Positions 5,875 through 5,965 of a stretch of DNA of 5,965 nucleotides are shown here, piece by piece (positions within the stretch are counted from its first letter, which is position 1; every line of letters starts with the position of its first letter). Under the pieces are notes generated by a model. It was not told where the DNA came from and did not search any database. It worked only from the letters and a program-made list of their open reading frames with translations. This stretch comes from a bacterium (GTDB taxonomy: Bacteria > Bdellovibrionota_C > UBA2361 > SZUA-149): NCBI GenBank assembly GCA_003230795.1, contig QIGM01000577.1, forward strand, positions 1 to 5,965, given 5' to 3'. Position numbers and translations under genes: made by a program.

Positions 5875-5956
5875 GGGACTGTTGAAAAACAGTCCCGCGC
5901 TGCGTAGCAGCGCCAAAAGCCGAATGGGATCGGCTTTTGGAATGCCGAAGGCATTC
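5875..5956. repeat. Array of four contiguous perfect hairpins
   Basis: Four perfect inverted repeats follow one another without spacers. The first is GGGACTGTT (5875-5883), loop GAAA, partner 5888-5896. The second is GCGCTGC (5897-5903), loop GTA, partner 5907-5913. The third is CCAAAAGCCGA (5913-5923), loop ATGGGA, partner 5930-5940. The fourth is GAATGCC (5940-5946), loop GAA, partner 5950-5956. Stems are 9, 7, 11 and 7 bp, and neighbours share bases 5913 and 5940. About four fifths of the 82 bases are paired. It lies in the untranslated region upstream of the lipoprotein gene and ends close to the window edge, so more units could follow. Candidate identities are a REP-like or MITE-like element, a remnant insertion-sequence end, or a structured terminator/leader. 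Confidence 0.85.
5913..5940. terminator. Possible bidirectional intrinsic terminator inside the hairpin array
   Basis: The 11 bp perfect stem has GC-rich inner pairs (GCCGA/TCGGC) flanked by AAAA on one side and TTTT on the other. Read on either strand, it ends a GC-containing hairpin in a short T-run, as bidirectional intrinsic terminators do. The T-run is only four bases, is itself part of the stem and is followed by GG, so termination may be weak. It could shield the lipoprotein gene from transcription entering from the right edge. Confidence 0.4.
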
Positions 5957-5965
5957 ATAAGAAAA

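Noticed and set aside
5848..5958. N-terminal extension of the lipoprotein to an ATG at 5958
   Set aside because: It would translate through the hairpin array and bury the signal peptide, while an AGGAG at 5860-5856 fits the ATG at 5847.

Overview
The window is bacterial DNA of roughly balanced base composition. It is gene-dense, with intergenic gaps of 17 to 260 bp. A lipobox signal peptide points weakly to a Gram-negative host, but nothing here fixes the taxon. No rRNA, tRNA, CRISPR array or complete insertion sequence is visible.

Layout, left to right. Positions 1-67 (minus) hold the first codons of a gene that leaves the window; it starts one base after the stop of the next gene. Positions 69-1178 (minus) encode a response regulator built as receiver, PAS-like linker and degenerate second receiver, with no DNA-binding or enzymatic output domain. 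A 260 bp divergent gap follows, with a possible minus-strand promoter and a 14 bp direct repeat that duplicates a ribosome-binding/start-codon segment. Positions 1439-2236 (plus) encode a DEDDh 3'-5' exonuclease with an ExoX-type C-terminal module. Four bases separate it, tail to tail, from a HEAT/PBS-lyase-like repeat protein (2241-3449, minus). A divergent gap leads to a small, unrecognised all-helical protein (3674-4000, plus). The next gap (4001-4198) carries a 14 bp tandem repeat and a cluster of alternating inverted 5-mers. After it comes a complete tyrosine recombinase (4199-5281, plus), which converges on a small lipoprotein gene (5299-5847, minus). Upstream of the lipoprotein, up to the right edge, four perfect hairpins stand back to back (5875-5956).

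The genes alternate in strand and form no single long operon. The only likely co-transcribed pair is the response regulator and the truncated gene at the left edge. The exonuclease and recombinase both act on DNA, but separation and orientation give no direct evidence that they work together. I see no clear-cut new multi-gene system. The most unusual items are the contiguous hairpin array, the repeats in front of the recombinase, the duplicated start region of the exonuclease, and the receiver/pseudo-receiver regulator.
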